Origin: Halobacteria archaeon HArc-gm2 | GTDB taxonomy: Archaea; Halobacteriota; Halobacteria; Halobacteriales; Haloarculaceae | DNA: 64,000 nt | Direction of reading: 5' to 3' | NCBI GenBank assembly: GCA_025517465.1 | Contig: JAOPKE010000006.1 | Span: forward strand, 173,686-237,685 | Part shown: positions 62,644-64,000 of the stretch, piece by piece | Position numbering within the stretch: the stretch's first letter is position 1 | How the letters are laid out: the number at the start of each line of letters is the position of its first letter | The notes under the pieces: model-generated | Told to the model about the DNA's origin: nothing | The model's input: only the letters and a program-made list of their open reading frames with translations | The model's database searches: none | Program-made: the position numbers and the translations under genes

Positions 62644-63336
62644 ATGGAGATGACCGAATTCATGGATCCCACTGCTGCGAAGATCGTCTTAGCAGCGGAA
62701 TATGGGGATTCTATAAGCCGAATCGCGGAGAAAATCGGCATCTCGTACTCGTGGGTGTACAACTGGATCGACCGGCTCGAAACGGCATCGATAATCGCAA
62801 ATACCGATACTGGGGTTCGAGTCGTCGACCAGGGACTCCGACGTGACTTCGACACCATGCTCGGCGCGCTGTATCAGCGGGACGAGATTACCCAGGACGA
62901 CGCCTACATCATTCCACACTTCGCTGGCATGGAGTTCGCCTTCACCGAGATCGACGCCGCGTTCGTCTGGACCGAGGGCGGGTACCAGGTCGCACGAAGT
63001 CACGATGATTATCCCGTCTTCATTACCGTCCACGACCACGACGTCGAACGATGGGTCGAGTTCTTCGATAGATATGGTGTTGACGCGACCATCGGCGAAC
63101 GGCCAGACGCTGACGACGTCGACGGGTCTGTGCACTACGTGCTCTTTCCGAGCACCGATGACATCGATCCGGCCTGGGTGGATGGCAGCCCCGTCATTCA
63201 GTTAGAGAACGCGATCGAGAAAATGCTCGACACGCGGGCTGCGTACGAACCTGCCCTCGAGATCATCGCCGACAAATACGACGTCGATATCGACGCGAGT
63301 CATCACGACCAGGCCCTCGAATCGAATAACACCTAA
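62644..63336 (+). CDS. HTH antitoxin-like protein
   Basis: A 230-residue protein. An N-terminal winged-helix (KIVLAAEYGDSISRIAEKIG, SWVYNWIDRLETAS) is followed by a domain of unknown fold with GMEFAFTEIDAAFVWTEGGY. In layout it resembles AbiEi-like regulators that pair with nucleotidyltransferases. The downstream gene begins 10 bases after its stop. It may repress the pair by binding gagatatctc. Confidence 0.75.
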   Translation: MEMTEFMDPTAAKIVLAAEYGDSISRIAEKIGISYSWVYNWIDRLETASIIANTDTGVRVVDQGLRRDFDTMLGALYQRDEITQDDAYIIPHFAGMEFAFTEIDAAFVWTEGGYQVARSHDDYPVFITVHDHDVERWVEFFDRYGVDATIGERPDADDVDGSVHYVLFPSTDDIDPAWVDGSPVIQLENAIEKMLDTRAAYEPALEIIADKYDVDIDASHHDQALESNNT

Positions 63337-63345
63337 CTTCAGGAA

Positions 63346-63999
63346 ATGAGTCATACTGAACGACAGCGCGAGCTCATCGAGACGTATCAGGCAGTACAGA
63401 GAGAAGACCTCCCGTTCGTCCTCGTCGGCGGGTGGGCAGTGTCGGCGTTCCAGTCCCGCTTCACGACTGACGTCGACATGGTCATTTCCGAGGTAGCCGT
63501 CGATCAGTATACGAATCTACTCGCAGATCGAGGGTACACAAAGGAGTTTGATACCGACATTTCCAACGTCTACCAGGGCCGAATTGTCCGGTACGAGAAA
63601 GCAGTCGGCGAGAATACAGTCCAATTCGACGCTCTCGTCGAAGCTCTTCGATGCAGGCAGACCGATGCCGAATGGTCGTATCGATATCTTGCCGAGTACA
63701 GTGTCGTCGAGTCGTTGTCTCTCGCTGAAGGCCTCGAAGCTCGGATCCCAGAACCTGCGCTTCTCTTTGCACTGAAGCTCCATAGCGGACGATTGACGGA
63801 CGCTCGTGACCTCGTTCTGATGACCTCGCATACGGACTTCGACCGTATCGAGCGCCATCTTCACCGTGGTGATTCAAACGCACTCAAGCAACAGATACAG
63901 ACCGTCAAGGAGAAGATCAGGAGCGACGGTTTCATCGACTCTCTCAAATGCTCTGTAGGATCGCTAGACGGCAGGGCCGCGACTACGCTATATCGGTAG
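63346..63999 (+). CDS. Nucleotidyltransferase toxin-like protein
   Basis: A 217-residue protein of the minimal nucleotidyltransferase (AbiEii-like) type: motif VLVGGWAVSAFQSRFTTDVD carries the GG and DxD residues, and FDALVEAL may supply the third acidic residue. Members transfer nucleotides to tRNA or proteins; the target is unknown. The stop at 63997-63999 is just inside the window. It is likely co-transcribed with the HTH gene. Confidence 0.8.
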   Translation: MSHTERQRELIETYQAVQREDLPFVLVGGWAVSAFQSRFTTDVDMVISEVAVDQYTNLLADRGYTKEFDTDISNVYQGRIVRYEKAVGENTVQFDALVEALRCRQTDAEWSYRYLAEYSVVESLSLAEGLEARIPEPALLFALKLHSGRLTDARDLVLMTSHTDFDRIERHLHRGDSNALKQQIQTVKEKIRSDGFIDSLKCSVGSLDGRAATTLYR

Positions 64000-64000
64000 A

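Noticed and set aside
1..64000. tRNA or rRNA genes
   Set aside because: No cloverleaf-forming segment or rRNA-like conserved stretch was seen by eye; a tRNA scan would be decisive.

Overview
The window is chromosome-like DNA from a halophilic archaeon (class Halobacteria). The reasons are high GC with strongly acidic proteins, TATA elements about 25-30 bases upstream of start codons with little or no leader, an Orc1/Cdc6 initiator, TFB, PstS with a Tat signal and lipobox, and many haloarchaea-only families (DUF7342-, DUF7344-, DUF7260- and DUF7512-like). The genus cannot be fixed from sequence alone. No rRNA, tRNA, CRISPR array or intact insertion sequence was seen.

Layout. 1-3.2 kb: a probable replication origin, with several repeat families, AT-rich DNA and an orc1/cdc6 gene flanked by inverted copies of a 20-base repeat. 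3.2-32 kb: a stress, redox and energy island. It holds eight universal-stress genes (four of them two-domain), a TauE/SafE exporter with a cysteine-containing HTH regulator, cytochrome bd oxidase (cydAB), thioredoxin with its reductase, two flavin/PPOX-like proteins, DUF302, DUF211, DUF2267 and VIT proteins, a CBS-HPF fusion, a P2-type cation ATPase, a K+-channel-like protein and a DUF421 protein. 32-36 kb: a GH2 beta-galactosidase-type enzyme and an unknown gene. 36-42.4 kb: a complete phosphate-uptake operon (pstS-pstC-pstA-pstB-phoU).

42.8-46.2 kb: a tyrosine-recombinase-like gene, a roughly 470-base field of 13-base iterons, a ParA-type ATPase and an acidic partner protein. This is the best candidate in the window for an undescribed DNA-maintenance module. 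46.5-55 kb: a region of rearranged and decaying genes. It contains a frameshifted duplicate of the ParA-partner domain, a cohesin-like secreted N-terminus fused to a VirB4-like ATPase, a PHP-cohesin-dockerin surface protein, a broken histone-fold gene, a triply damaged blue-copper gene and a DUF7260-PhoU fusion. 55-64 kb: polyphosphate kinase and a calcineurin-like phosphatase, an arsR-arsM-MFS arsenic cluster, a TFB gene cut short by one in-frame stop, and a two-gene HTH/nucleotidyltransferase module resembling AbiE-type toxin-antitoxin systems.

Together the intact genes suggest a cell that manages low-energy or redox stress, phosphate and polyphosphate supply, and arsenic. The 46-55 kb segment looks like a recombination hotspot beside a partition-like locus.
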